Counted from the stretch's first letter, positions 1-8,695 are shown. The stretch is DNA of 34,035 bases from Chitinophagaceae bacterium (GCA_947476485.1 CANJQU010000039.1:1-34035); one strand, 5' to 3'. The notes: generated by a model from the letters alone, not told the origin. Numbers and translations are program-made.

Positions 1-104
1 ATCGCATCATTAAAACTATTTGCTTTAACCAACAACACTGGCCTCACTTTGGCGGCAGAAGAATCGGTAAAGTAGATATTTGCCAAATGTATTTCGCCTA
101 CCAT
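1..104 (-). CDS. MazF/PemK-like toxin, N-terminal part (cut by window edge)
   Basis: The frame opens at an ATG at 104-102 and stays open to base 1, giving 34 residues that begin MVGEIHLANIYF and continue with TDSSAAKVRPVLLV. The pattern GEI-hydrophobic, then K-x-RPVLLV, is the N-terminal signature of MazF/PemK-type endoribonuclease toxins (CcdB/PemK fold), which cleave mRNA when freed from their antitoxin. The ATG lies inside the end of the upstream small gene (overlap 98-104), an arrangement typical of coupled antitoxin-toxin pairs. The C-terminal two thirds are outside the window, so integrity of the toxin cannot be judged. Family call is from motif recognition only. Confidence 0.72.
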   Translation of the reverse strand, partial: MVGEIHLANIYFTDSSAAKVRPVLLVKANSFNDA

Positions 105-313
105 TTGCTGTAGTCTTCGTTATCCTGAATTGGTTTACCTAAATTAATATGTGGTAGTGACTGGAGTTCAGCATCAGTGAAAAAATCTATCTGATCATTG
201 CTTTTTTCGGCAGGCAAAATGATTATCTGCAATTCAACACCCTTCAGTTCATCCGGGATATTGATCTGAAGTTGATTGGTATTAGTAGAGCCGTGAGTGC
301 TGAGTCCTAACAT
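98..313 (-). CDS. Putative antitoxin partner of the MazF-like toxin
   Basis: A 71-residue protein from an ATG start. The N-terminal part alternates hydrophobic and polar residues (LQINIPDELKGVELQIIILP), suggesting short beta strands; the C-terminal part is acidic and polar and ends in EDYSKW. Small proteins of this layout, with an acidic flexible tail, commonly precede MazF- or VapC-type toxins in Bacteroidota. I do not recognise a named family. The functional call rests mainly on position: its stop codon overlaps the start of the MazF-like gene by 7 bases, so the two are almost certainly co-translated. Expected role is neutralising the toxin by wrapping its tail around it and possibly autorepressing the operon. 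Confidence 0.6.
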   Translation of the reverse strand: MLGLSTHGSTNTNQLQINIPDELKGVELQIIILPAEKSNDQIDFFTDAELQSLPHINLGKPIQDNEDYSKW

Positions 314-389
314 AATCTGTCATTTACCTTATCAAAGTTAACTAAAACCTGCAACATAAAGATGCAAAATACCTTCGCTGACACCTTCA

Positions 390-1703
390 TTACTCCTTTA
401 CAAACTTCCTCACTTCTGTCCCGTTCACCTTAATAAAGTAGACACCGGCCGGCAGCGAGGATACATCAAGTTGCACATTGTTTGAGCTATACTGGTGCGA
501 ATAAACAGTCTGCCCCAGGAGGTTACTAACAGTTACAGAGCTGATCATCTCAGTGGCGGTGATATGTAGTTCTGTTCTTGCAGGGTTCGGATACTGGCTG
601 ATCGCATTATTAGCGGAAACATCGGCGATGAGAGCAGTGGAAGCGGGAGGTGTTACTTTCCTTATGCGTTGATTGTTGTAATCAGCTATGAACAAATTGT
701 GCTGGTTGTCCACAAACACGGCATTAGGGTGACCAATATTGGCTGCAGTAGCCGGCCCTCCGTCTCCGCTGAACCCGTAAACGCCGCTGCCTGCATAGGT
801 GTTTATCATGCCCGAAGGGTCTATGACGCGGACGCGGTCGTTGAACATATCGGCAATGAAAATGTTACCGTTATTATCTATACTTACGCCATCAGGGGCA
901 TAGAGTTTTGCAGCCGTGGCCGCGCCACCATCTCCGCTGAATCCTCCGGTATCAGTGCCGGCTATGGTGGTGATGGTTCCGGCGATATCTATTTTCCGTA
1001 TCCTGTGATTATAATAACCGTCGGCTATATAAACATTCCCTGTCGTATCTACGGCAATGCCATATGCCTCATGCAGTTTTGCTGCTGTTGCGGGGCCGCC
1101 GTCGCCGCTGAAGCCAGCCGTGTCTACCCCTGCAAACCGGCTGATAATGCCGGAAGTATTGATCCTGCGTATAACGCTTTTTACATAGTCGTCAAGATAA
1201 ATATTACCCGCACGGTCTACCGCTACACCAACAGGGTTATAAAGTTGTGTAGCCGTAGCTGTCACGCCGTCGGCATAAGTGCTGCCGCCGCCGGCAATGG
1301 TAGTAATAATGCCTGTGGTTGTTACCTTGCGCAGTGTGCCGCTGAGGTACTCGGTGAAGTAAATATTGCCGGCAGTATCTATTGCTATTCCCCGCGGTCC
1401 GTTAAGGTCTGCGGCAGTGGCGGGTCCGTTATCGCCGCTGTGGGCACCGGTTCCCGTTCCGGCAATAGTAGTAATTACGCCTGAGGTGTTTACCATTCTT
1501 ATGCGGTGGTTATTATAGTCTGCTATATAGATATTTCCGGCATTGTCCGTTACTACACCTACAGGGCCGCTCATTTGTGCAGCAGTAGCAATGCCATTAT
1601 CACCGCTGTAGCCAATCGTACCGACACCGGCTACAGTAGTAATGATCTGGGAATGGGCATAAAAGGGCACTAATAAAAGCAGGGAGAATAAAATACGCTT
1701 CAT
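390..1703 (-). CDS. Secreted NHL-repeat protein with T9SS C-terminal sorting domain
   Basis: 437 residues. Residues 1-18 form a signal peptide (MKRILFSLLLLVPFYAHS). Six repeats of about 56 residues follow, starting near 20, 77, 133, 187, 245 and 300, each with ITTIAG, then GxSGDGGPATAA, then VDxxGNIYIAD and NxRIRKV. This is the NHL-type beta-propeller pattern; six units would close one propeller. Residues 371-437 form a type A T9SS sorting domain, opening with YPNPARTELHI and ending with PAGVYFIKV and a basic KFVKE tail. Export through Sec and T9SS to the cell surface or medium is therefore expected. NHL propellers usually bind ligands or proteins; the ligand is unknown. The repeat at 133-186 is the most divergent. 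A good promoter match lies upstream at 1762-1794. Confidence 0.9.
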   Translation of the reverse strand: MKRILFSLLLLVPFYAHSQIITTVAGVGTIGYSGDNGIATAAQMSGPVGVVTDNAGNIYIADYNNHRIRMVNTSGVITTIAGTGTGAHSGDNGPATAADLNGPRGIAIDTAGNIYFTEYLSGTLRKVTTTGIITTIAGGGSTYADGVTATATQLYNPVGVAVDRAGNIYLDDYVKSVIRRINTSGIISRFAGVDTAGFSGDGGPATAAKLHEAYGIAVDTTGNVYIADGYYNHRIRKIDIAGTITTIAGTDTGGFSGDGGAATAAKLYAPDGVSIDNNGNIFIADMFNDRVRVIDPSGMINTYAGSGVYGFSGDGGPATAANIGHPNAVFVDNQHNLFIADYNNQRIRKVTPPASTALIADVSANNAISQYPNPARTELHITATEMISSVTVSNLLGQTVYSHQYSSNNVQLDVSSLPAGVYFIKVNGTEVRKFVKE

Positions 1704-1761
1704 GAGATTTGAAAATTAGGAGGTGTGTTTATACAAGGAAAAACAAATGCAATAATAATGC

Positions 1762-1794
1762 CAAATTTACCATTTGAATGATCATTCCTTCAAA
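1762..1794 (-). promoter_or_regulatory. Bacteroidota-type promoter of the NHL-repeat gene
   Basis: On the minus strand a TTTG (within TTTTTG, 1791-1796) is followed after 21 bases by TAAATTTG (1762-1769), an exact match to the Bacteroidota -33/-7 consensus TTTG-N~20-TAnnTTTG. The box lies about 60 bases upstream of the ATG at 1703. It is the only site in this window where I find both elements. Confidence 0.6.
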
Positions 1795-1903
1795 AACTTT
1801 GTCATGGTGTTCAATATTAATTGCAAACTATCCGCCCTACTACCTGCCAATTTTATTAATCCCACCATTTTTTATTTTTTACTTTTACTTATCAATTTCT
1901 AAA

Positions 1904-3277
1904 ATGACCGAGCAGCAAACCATTTTTCTTGCCAAGAGCGAAGTAAAGGCCGGTGACCTGGAGCACAAGCGCAAGGTGGCTTTCAACATACGTAAGTACA
2001 ACGACAGCGTGGTGAAGGGCAAGGAGCAATTTGCCAACCTGGACATTGCACGCCGCAAAGCCAAGAATGTTAAGTGGAAAGTAATAGAGAACCTGGATAA
2101 ATACCTGGAGCAGTTTGAGAAGAACTTTACTGCCCGCGGCGGAAAGCTCATCTGGGCCGAGACTGCCGATGAAGCGTTGCAGGCCATACTGCAGATATGC
2201 CGCGAAAAGAACACAAACCAGGTAGTCAAAGCAAAATCGATGGTGACGGAAGAGATACACCTTAACGACTTCCTTGCCGAAAATGGAATAGATTCCGTAG
2301 AGACCGACCTTGGCGAATACATACAACAACTTGACGGCGAACCGCCATACCATATTGTAACACCGGCCATGCACAAGAGCAAGGAGGATGTAGCAAGAGT
2401 GTTTCACGACAAGCTTGGCACGCCTGCCAACCTCACGCCGCCTGAGATTACAAAGATCGCCCGTAAGAACCTGCGCGAGAAGTATATCACCGCGCAGATA
2501 GGGATCACAGGTGGTAATTTTTTATTGGCAGATGTGGGCGGAGTATGTGTGACAGAGAATGAAGGCAATGCACGTTTGTGTACTTCGTTCCCGGCTACAC
2601 AGATATCAATAGTGGGTATTGAAAAGTTGCTGCCGTCGATCAACGATCTGCAATTGTTCTGGCCGTTGCTGGCTACCTATGGCACCGGTCAGCAGGTAAC
2701 GGTATATAACTCCATCTTCACCGGTCCGCGCCAGGCCAATGAGACTGACGGCCCTGAGGAGATGTATGTGATACTGCTTGACAATGGCCGCACCAACCTG
2801 CTGCGGAAAGAGGTGCGCGAGAGCATGTACTGCATTCGTTGCGGTTCGTGCCTCAATGCCTGCCCGGTGTATAAGAATATCGGTGGCCATGCGTATGGCG
2901 CTACTTATAGCGGCCCTATAGGCTCTGTGATTACTCCCCACCTGGAAGGAATGGAGGAGTTCAAACACCTGAGCTATGCATCCAGTCTGTGTGGCAACTG
3001 CACGGAGGTTTGCCCGCTGAAGATAAACATACACGAGATGCTGCTGGAGAACCGCGCCATAGCCACCGACGAACATTTGAATGGTTTCCAGGAAAATACA
3101 TCATGGCGGCTATGGGAGACCGCGATGCTCAACCGCCGGCTGCTGAATGTGGCAAGCCCCGGTATGAAGAATAAAGTGGTTAATAAGCTGTTCAAAGACA
3201 CCTGGGGCAAACACAGGGGAGAGATACACTTCGCAGAAAAGTCGTTCAATAAAATGTGGAAGAGCCGTACTAAGTAA
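1904..3277 (+). CDS. lutB: LutB/LldF-type lactate utilisation iron-sulfur protein
   Basis: 457 residues from the ATG at 1904. The same frame is open back to 1778, but the extra 42 residues are a low-complexity hydrophobic stretch absent from the family, so 1904 (MTEQQTIFLAKSE) is preferred. The family forms the LutABC complex that oxidises L-lactate to pyruvate in the cytoplasm. An N-terminal LUD domain is followed by a ferredoxin-like domain with cysteines C310, C313, C316 and C320 (CIRCGSCLNACP) and C363, C366 and C370 (CGNCTEVCP), enough for two [4Fe-4S] clusters. Length and the C-terminal W-x-W/R-rich tail fit the family. No lutA or lutC lies next to it here; it is followed after 7 bases by a deacetylase-like gene, so the partners must be elsewhere or absent. 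Confidence 0.9.
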   Translation: MTEQQTIFLAKSEVKAGDLEHKRKVAFNIRKYNDSVVKGKEQFANLDIARRKAKNVKWKVIENLDKYLEQFEKNFTARGGKLIWAETADEALQAILQICREKNTNQVVKAKSMVTEEIHLNDFLAENGIDSVETDLGEYIQQLDGEPPYHIVTPAMHKSKEDVARVFHDKLGTPANLTPPEITKIARKNLREKYITAQIGITGGNFLLADVGGVCVTENEGNARLCTSFPATQISIVGIEKLLPSINDLQLFWPLLATYGTGQQVTVYNSIFTGPRQANETDGPEEMYVILLDNGRTNLLRKEVRESMYCIRCGSCLNACPVYKNIGGHAYGATYSGPIGSVITPHLEGMEEFKHLSYASSLCGNCTEVCPLKINIHEMLLENRAIATDEHLNGFQENTSWRLWETAMLNRRLLNVASPGMKNKVVNKLFKDTWGKHRGEIHFAEKSFNKMWKSRTK

Positions 3278-3284
3278 TGGGCGT

Positions 3285-4613
3285 ATGGAAACAATAGTGG
3301 TATATAGCGCCGAAAGCAGCACCCGCCTCAAATTCGTTTTGGACTGGCTGCTAAAGGAGCGGCTGCATCTCACTTATACCATCACCAGCAACGAGGCGGA
3401 GACCACAAACCTGCCTTTCTTTATTTCCTACGGAAAATCATTGCCAAATAGCTTTAGCATACCTGATGAACAGTTGCTCTGGAAAAAGGGCACACATAAA
3501 GTAGACCCGCATGCTGGCACGTGGTGCGATATTCCCACACTGTTTGCGGCAGAGGCGGGAGGGTTCACGCTTCCATTTGATCTTTTCTCAGCCATCTTCT
3601 TTCTGTTATCCCGCTACGAAGAGTATTATCATTACCATGCAGATAAGCATGGTCGCTATCCCGCCACACATAGCATACTGTATAAGAAGGGCTGGCTCCA
3701 GCGCCCCCTGGCGGATGAATGGGTAACGGCTTTCAGAAAGCAATTGCAGACAGCTATTGGGGTAAACATAGGTCCCACACCCTTTTTGTTCCGGCCCACT
3801 TATGATATAGATATGGCATACTCTCACCTCCATAAAGGTGTGGGGCGTATAGTTGGCGCATACGTCCGTGCATTGCTGAAGGGCGACGTGCGGCAGATAA
3901 ACGAGCGAACGAAAGTGTTGAAAAAAAAGCAGAAAGACCCGTATGATTCATTCAGGTGGTTGCGGCAGATGCACAAAGAGTATGACCTCAAACCGCTTTA
4001 CTTTGTGTTGTCCTCTTTCAAGACCACAGCTTTTGATAAGAACATACATCCGCAGCACCCGGCAATGGTGCGGGTAATAAAAAATCTGGCAAGGGAGAGC
4101 GCCGTAGGTATACACCCTTCTTATTTTTCGGAGCACAATAATATGATGGGGGAGGAGAAGAGAATGCTGGAACATGTGTCGGGACAGGGCATACATGCGT
4201 CCCGGCAGCACTACATCCGTATGAAAATACCGCAGACATACCGGCAACTCCAAAAGCAGGGTATCACCGAAGACTATAGTATGGGTTATGGCTCACACCT
4301 TGGCTTTCGCGCCGGTACCGGCAATTCATTTTCGTGGTACGATGTAGCGAACGAGACCATTTCTCCGTTGCGTATATATCCGTTCTGCTTTATGGATACC
4401 ACGGCACATTATGAAACAAAGCTTTCTGCAGCCGAGGCATTTGAAAGACTCGATGCAATGAGCAAAAAGCTACAGCTAACCGGAAGCATGATGATCACAG
4501 TATTTCATAATTTTTCACTCGGTACCAGTGCCGAATGGAAAGGTTGGCGGGCAGCCTATGAACACTTTATGCAGGAGCAAACTAAAGTACTGGCGATCAA
4601 TCATTTTACCTGA
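3285..4613 (+). CDS. Polysaccharide deacetylase-like protein (DUF7033-type)
   Basis: 442 residues, no signal peptide, start ATG 7 bases after the lutB stop, so probably co-transcribed. The N-terminal 160 residues resemble the extension seen in Bacteroidota deacetylase-like proteins (DUF7033 type); the second half carries NodB-homology-like features: an Asp-rich strand with D174 and D176 (TYDIDMAYS), and a later histidine in VGIHPSY (H277) where NodB enzymes hold a metal-binding histidine. The canonical HxxxH motif is not obvious, so true deacetylase activity is uncertain. The family would act on cell-surface or capsular polysaccharide. It could also be a non-hydrolytic relative. Confidence 0.65.
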   Translation: METIVVYSAESSTRLKFVLDWLLKERLHLTYTITSNEAETTNLPFFISYGKSLPNSFSIPDEQLLWKKGTHKVDPHAGTWCDIPTLFAAEAGGFTLPFDLFSAIFFLLSRYEEYYHYHADKHGRYPATHSILYKKGWLQRPLADEWVTAFRKQLQTAIGVNIGPTPFLFRPTYDIDMAYSHLHKGVGRIVGAYVRALLKGDVRQINERTKVLKKKQKDPYDSFRWLRQMHKEYDLKPLYFVLSSFKTTAFDKNIHPQHPAMVRVIKNLARESAVGIHPSYFSEHNNMMGEEKRMLEHVSGQGIHASRQHYIRMKIPQTYRQLQKQGITEDYSMGYGSHLGFRAGTGNSFSWYDVANETISPLRIYPFCFMDTTAHYETKLSAAEAFERLDAMSKKLQLTGSMMITVFHNFSLGTSAEWKGWRAAYEHFMQEQTKVLAINHFT

Positions 4614-4637
4614 TCTTTAAAAACTAAAAGGGACTTC

Positions 4638-5300
4638 ATGAACATTAGGGCTATTGTAACAGGAGCCACCGGCATGGTAGGCGAAGGCATATTGATGGAG
4701 TGCCTGCAGCACCCTGATGTGACGTCGGTGCTTGTGATAAACAGACGACCGTGCGGTGTTGTCCACCCTAAACTAAAGGAGATCATCCACAGCGATTTCT
4801 TCAACATCAACCCGGTAGCGGCTGAATTGAAAGGATACAATGCCTGCTTCTTCTGCCTTGGTGTGTCATCAGTAGGTATGAAAGAAAAGGAGTACACACA
4901 TCTTACGTACGATCTTACATTGCACGTAGCTGGCGTACTGGCCGCGCAGAACCCGGACATGACCTTCTGCTACGTATCAGGCGCAGGCACAGACAGCACT
5001 GAGAAAGGCCGCAGCATGTGGGCAAGAGTGAAAGGAAAGACGGAAAACGATCTTATGAAGCTGCAGTTCAAGGCTGCATACATGTTCCGGCCCGGTTTTA
5101 TGAAAGCAACTCCGGGGCAGAAAAATCTCTTAAAGCTGTACAAGTATTTTGCCTGGATGTATCCGTTTCTGCGGGCCGTATTTCCCGGCTCGGCATGCAG
5201 GCTGGCAGAGGTTGGCGTGGCAATGATAAACGCTGCGAAATACGGGAGCGATAAGAAGGTACTCGAGGTAAGGGATATCGTGGAGCTGGCAAAAAAGTAA
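4638..5300 (+). CDS. NAD(P)-binding Rossmann-fold epimerase/dehydratase-like protein
   Basis: 220 residues. The N-terminus has the dinucleotide-binding glycine motif GATGMVGEG at residues 9-17 after a beta strand, the hallmark of extended/atypical short-chain dehydrogenases. YVSGAGTDS and ARVKGKTENDL follow, the second reminiscent of the K-x-x-x-E segment of NAD(P)H-binding (NmrA/HIM1-like) proteins. The canonical YxxxK catalytic pair is not evident, so it may be a binding or sensory protein or an atypical reductase. It follows the deacetylase-like gene by 24 bases on the same strand and ends 4 bases from a convergent gene. Substrate unknown. Confidence 0.8.
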   Translation: MNIRAIVTGATGMVGEGILMECLQHPDVTSVLVINRRPCGVVHPKLKEIIHSDFFNINPVAAELKGYNACFFCLGVSSVGMKEKEYTHLTYDLTLHVAGVLAAQNPDMTFCYVSGAGTDSTEKGRSMWARVKGKTENDLMKLQFKAAYMFRPGFMKATPGQKNLLKLYKYFAWMYPFLRAVFPGSACRLAEVGVAMINAAKYGSDKKVLEVRDIVELAKK

Positions 5301-5304
5301 GCGA

Positions 5305-6039
5305 TTACTTGCGTATGAACACCCTTGTGCCAACCGGAACCAGTGAAAACAGCTCATCCACATCCGCATTTTTAATGGCTACACAGCCATCGGTCCAGCA
5401 TACGCCCAGTTCTATCATATCGTCGCCACCTTTCCATATCCCGTGTATGCCCACATCGCCGCCTATATTGGCTGATTGGGGTATTGTGCCTGCTGCTTTC
5501 ATTCGGGAAAACGCAGCCATGGCAGAGTCATTGGGGTAATTCAGCAGCATGAACTTATTATACTTAGAGGCGCCGTTCTTGTTCTTTATGGTAAACCATC
5601 CTTCCGGTGTGCAGCGATCTCCCTCCATCTTTTTGTTCTCCATGGGTTTGGGGCCGAAGACTGCTTTGTACGAGCGTATTTTCTTTTTACGGTAGTAAAC
5701 ATCCAGGGTGTATTTTCCTTTATTTACCACTACCATCAGCGAATCTTTGTTCAGCGTGTCGGGATTAATGGGCACATGGAGGCTGGCATAAGAAGGTATT
5801 GTTGTTGTCTCGATAATTCGCTGCCCACCCAGGTAGTACTGTATCGTCCGTACAGTATTGCCGTTTTTGTCTTTACGCTCCGAAAGTACTTTTATATCCC
5901 GTGGGCGGGCTACAGTATCGGCCTGTTTCGATTTGTCATTCTTCTGTTTCTCCTGGCCCCACGACGCAGTGCATACGAAAAGCAACAGAAGTAACAATAT
6001 GAAGCGGCCGAGGTAGAACCTCAGGATATGGCGTTGCAT
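5305..6039 (-). CDS. L,D-transpeptidase (YkuD domain), exported
   Basis: 244 residues from the ATG at 6039 (MQRHILRF...), which puts the hydrophobic segment ILLLLLLFVC of a signal peptide or anchor at the N-terminus. An in-frame ATG at 6093 would add 18 residues before the signal and is less likely. The C-terminal half is a YkuD domain: GIHG with H199 and WTDGCVAI with the nucleophile C219. L,D-transpeptidases cross-link peptidoglycan stem peptides at diaminopimelate or attach proteins to it, in the periplasm. The common SHGC motif is TDGC here, as in the YafK-like subgroup. Convergent with the preceding plus-strand gene (4-base gap). Confidence 0.85.
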   Translation of the reverse strand: MQRHILRFYLGRFILLLLLLFVCTASWGQEKQKNDKSKQADTVARPRDIKVLSERKDKNGNTVRTIQYYLGGQRIIETTTIPSYASLHVPINPDTLNKDSLMVVVNKGKYTLDVYYRKKKIRSYKAVFGPKPMENKKMEGDRCTPEGWFTIKNKNGASKYNKFMLLNYPNDSAMAAFSRMKAAGTIPQSANIGGDVGIHGIWKGGDDMIELGVCWTDGCVAIKNADVDELFSLVPVGTRVFIRK

Positions 6040-6112
6040 TGTTCCGATGACCGGCTCATGCGGCAGCATACTATTTATTAAATCAAGGGGCATGAGATCC
6101 TACAATCGGGGA

Positions 6113-6120
6113 CAAATATA
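6113..6120 (-). promoter_or_regulatory. Candidate -7 box of the L,D-transpeptidase gene
   Basis: TATATTTG on the minus strand exactly matches TAnnTTTG. It sits between the stop of the upstream minus-strand gene and the start codons at 6093/6039. No clear -33 TTTG is found at the usual distance, so the evidence is the single box. Confidence 0.35.
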
Positions 6121-6127
6121 ACTGGGA

Positions 6128-6775
6128 TTATTTGCTTAGTTGCTTGTATTCTTCGTACGAGATCATTTTATACTCGGGTGGTATCCGGAAGACCGCATTC
6201 TCGATTGGCTCAAGCGATATTTTATCTGTTTCAAATTCCATGGCAATGCCGTGTTCGTCGGTATACGAATACTCCAGCGGTAAAAATTTCGCAGACGGGA
6301 ATCGCTCGTAACTTACAGGCTGCAGGGGATACCAGTCTTTCGAATAAAATATTTCTGCGGAAGATCCATTTTTATAAGTGACCTTACTTTTACTTACGGC
6401 ATAGCCTGCTACATTGGTCTTTTCACTCGCTTCATCTTTTAGTGTGAAGCCGGTATAGGCTTCCTGCTTCTTGACTATTTCATCCATACTGAGCTGTATA
6501 GCATACTTCTTCCCATTCCTGTTCTGCAAAGAAAAAACCTTTCCGGTGCCGCAGTCTATGAGCACAATATCTTCAAAGCCATTATCAAGCTTAAGTTCCT
6601 TTTTTACATGAGGTCCTTTAAATGTAAAGGTGTATTGCCCCCTGAACACTTTATTGTCGGCCGATCTCAGCTTTACCTTATAGCTTACCACGCCTTCCGT
6701 AAAAGGTTTCTGTGCCAGGACCGGCAGCCAGGCGGGCAAAAGCAAAAGCAATAAAGCAATTGTTCTGTATCTCAT
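6128..6775 (-). CDS. Secreted protein of unknown function (GLPGLI/DUF4412-like)
   Basis: 215 residues from the ATG at 6775. The frame extends to a TTG at 6793, but the ATG gives a clean signal peptide (MRYRTIALLLLLLPAWLPVLA, cleavage near AQ). The mature part is beta-rich: an early VSYKVKLRSADNK strand, then IDCGTGKVFSL, then VAGYAVSKSKVTYKNG, and a final RIPPEYKMIS. The layout (exported, 'removal of a modifiable side chain' type VAGY segment, PxEYKMI end) resembles GLPGLI/DUF4412 outer-envelope proteins of Bacteroidota. The match is by eye and weak; no function can be assigned. It precedes the L,D-transpeptidase gene on the same strand. Confidence 0.75.
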   Translation of the reverse strand: MRYRTIALLLLLLPAWLPVLAQKPFTEGVVSYKVKLRSADNKVFRGQYTFTFKGPHVKKELKLDNGFEDIVLIDCGTGKVFSLQNRNGKKYAIQLSMDEIVKKQEAYTGFTLKDEASEKTNVAGYAVSKSKVTYKNGSSAEIFYSKDWYPLQPVSYERFPSAKFLPLEYSYTDEHGIAMEFETDKISLEPIENAVFRIPPEYKMISYEEYKQLSK

Positions 6776-6949
6776 ATCATCTCGAAAAGTCAAAAAGCAA
6801 GCCGGAAATAGAAGGTGCCTGCATTTTGATACAAAATACCATAATTATAACAATTCTATAAGGGTTCCCGTGCTGTTTATTATTTTTTCACCCTTTTTCG
6901 AAGTACTAAAATTCGTACATTGCTTTGTTATTAATTTACAGCGAGTGCT

Positions 6950-8635
6950 ATGGAATTGTTGAAAAAAATTAAGAGGTCGAGAGGGTTTATCGCGGGTGTT
7001 GCACTTACGGCAACAGCATTTTTATTTATCCGTGCACGCACAGGGGACCAGTACTTTGAAGTATCGAAGAACCTGGATGTATATGCCAATATAATGAAGG
7101 AGCTGAACACCTATTATGTGGATCCTATTGAGCCGGGTAAACTGGTGAAAACAGGAGTTGATGCCATGCTGGAAGATCTTGATCCGTATACCAACTATAT
7201 TACGGAGTCTGACATTGAAGAGTATGAGTTCATGACCACCGGCAAGTATGGCGGTATAGGCGCTAACATGCACCGCAAAGGAGAGGACATTTATATAGGT
7301 GATGTGTATGAGAACAGCCCTGCCCAGAAAGCGGGATTGCACCCGGGTGACCTTGTGGAAAGTATAGATAACCAGGTGGTAAGAGGCAAAAGTATCCAGG
7401 ATCTTGGCATGCTGCTGAAGGGGTCGCCGGGCACACAGATCACCATGAAGATCAAGGACGCCTTTACACATGCGGTCTCTCAGAAGATCATTACCCGCAG
7501 CGAGATCGAAATATCGAGCGTGCCTTATGCCTGCCTGCTGGGGCCGCAGAATAATATTGCCTATGTGCGCCTCACACAATTCACACAAGGCTGTGCGCGC
7601 CAGGTAAAGGACGCATACGACAGCCTGCAGAAAGCACAGCCTGCACTAAAGGGTTTGGTGCTGGACCTGAGGAACAACCCCGGCGGATTGCTGGAAGAGG
7701 CTGTTTCCATCTGTAACATATTTGTGGACAAAGGCCAGCTGGTTGTAAGCACCAAGGGCAAGATAGCAGACCTTGACAGGGACTACAAAACGCAAGGCCC
7801 TGTATGGAATAAAACACTTCCACTTACGGTGCTGGTAAACCATTCCTCTGCGTCCGCATCAGAGATCGTAGCCGGTACCATGCAAGATCTTGACCGGGGT
7901 GTGATAATCGGCGAACGTTCCTACGGTAAGGGCCTTGTACAGGTGCAGCATCCACTTGGGTTTAATGCCCGGCTGAAACTCACCATAGCCCGTTACTATA
8001 CCCCCAGCGGGCGCTGTATCCAGGCGCTTGACTATACGCACCGCAATGCGGATGGCAGTGTAGGATATATCCCGGATTCGCTGAAGAAATCATACAAAAC
8101 AAAAGGAGGGCGTACCGTGCTTAGCGGTGGTGGTGTAGCTGCCGATGTGAACGTAAAGGATGAGCCGGTAAGCAGCATAGCGATCACCCTGTACACTAAG
8201 AATTACTTGTTTGACTACGCAACTGATTACGCAAGTAAGCACACTACAATTACTGCCGCCGATAAATTCAACCTTAGCGATGGCGAGTTCAATGACTTTG
8301 CGAGGTGGCTGGAGAACAAGGATTATGCGTATAAGACGGAAACGGAAGGTGCGCTGGATTCGCTGAAGAAAATGGCCGTGAAGGAGAAATACTACGAGGA
8401 TGTGAAGGATGAATTTGAGGCTTTGAAAAGCAAACTCTCTCACGATAAGAAGCAGGACCTGATCAAAAACAAAACACAGGTGAAGCAAATGCTGGAAAAT
8501 GAGATAGCATCGCGATACTACTATACACGTGGGCGTATAGCCCAGGCCATGCAATATGATAAGGAAGTGGAAAAGGCGCTCGCATTGATCGCAGTACCGA
8601 CCGAATACGAAGGGATATTGAAGCCCGGCAAATGA
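6950..8635 (+). CDS. ctpA: S41-family C-terminal processing protease (CtpA/Prc type)
   Basis: 561 residues. One N-terminal hydrophobic segment (residues 12-28, GFIAGVALTATAFLFI) anchors or exports it to the periplasm. A PDZ domain spans about 98-180 (GGIGANM ... GLHPGDLVESIDNQ). The S41 catalytic core follows, with the serine in SSASASE (S302) and the general-base lysine in GKGLVQ (K327), 25 residues apart as in known CtpA enzymes. RNNPGG at 241-246 is also conserved. The C-terminal 170 residues are a charged, helical extension usual in Bacteroidota homologues. Such proteases trim the C-termini of envelope proteins and regulate peptidoglycan hydrolases. Single-gene unit, convergent with pabA across a perfect palindrome. 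Confidence 0.93.
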   Translation: MELLKKIKRSRGFIAGVALTATAFLFIRARTGDQYFEVSKNLDVYANIMKELNTYYVDPIEPGKLVKTGVDAMLEDLDPYTNYITESDIEEYEFMTTGKYGGIGANMHRKGEDIYIGDVYENSPAQKAGLHPGDLVESIDNQVVRGKSIQDLGMLLKGSPGTQITMKIKDAFTHAVSQKIITRSEIEISSVPYACLLGPQNNIAYVRLTQFTQGCARQVKDAYDSLQKAQPALKGLVLDLRNNPGGLLEEAVSICNIFVDKGQLVVSTKGKIADLDRDYKTQGPVWNKTLPLTVLVNHSSASASEIVAGTMQDLDRGVIIGERSYGKGLVQVQHPLGFNARLKLTIARYYTPSGRCIQALDYTHRNADGSVGYIPDSLKKSYKTKGGRTVLSGGGVAADVNVKDEPVSSIAITLYTKNYLFDYATDYASKHTTITAADKFNLSDGEFNDFARWLENKDYAYKTETEGALDSLKKMAVKEKYYEDVKDEFEALKSKLSHDKKQDLIKNKTQVKQMLENEIASRYYYTRGRIAQAMQYDKEVEKALALIAVPTEYEGILKPGK

Positions 8636-8663
8636 GTTTTGTTATTTCGTTATGAGAGTTTTG

Positions 8664-8689
8664 TATAGACGCCATGCATGGCGTCTATA
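8664..8689. repeat. Perfect 26-bp palindrome, GACGCCATG|CATGGCGTC core
   Basis: Two 13-base arms (TATAGACGCCATG and its complement) meet with no spacer in the gap between convergent ctpA and pabA. A plus-strand CCCGTTTT follows, so it could end transcription in either direction, but the lack of a loop is unusual for a terminator. A related, imperfect copy lies at 9850-9871, which suggests a dispersed palindromic repeat family rather than a locus-specific terminator. Confidence 0.75.
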
Positions 8690-8695
8690 CCCGTT

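Noticed and set aside
669-1484. 271-codon plus-strand frame opposite the NHL-repeat gene
   Set aside because: It is the antisense shadow of six nearly identical repeats; the minus-strand product has a signal peptide, repeats and a sorting domain.
1778-1903. N-terminal extension of LutB
   Set aside because: The 42 added residues are hydrophobic, Tyr/Phe-rich and AT-driven, with no family match; the ATG at 1904 fits LutB length.
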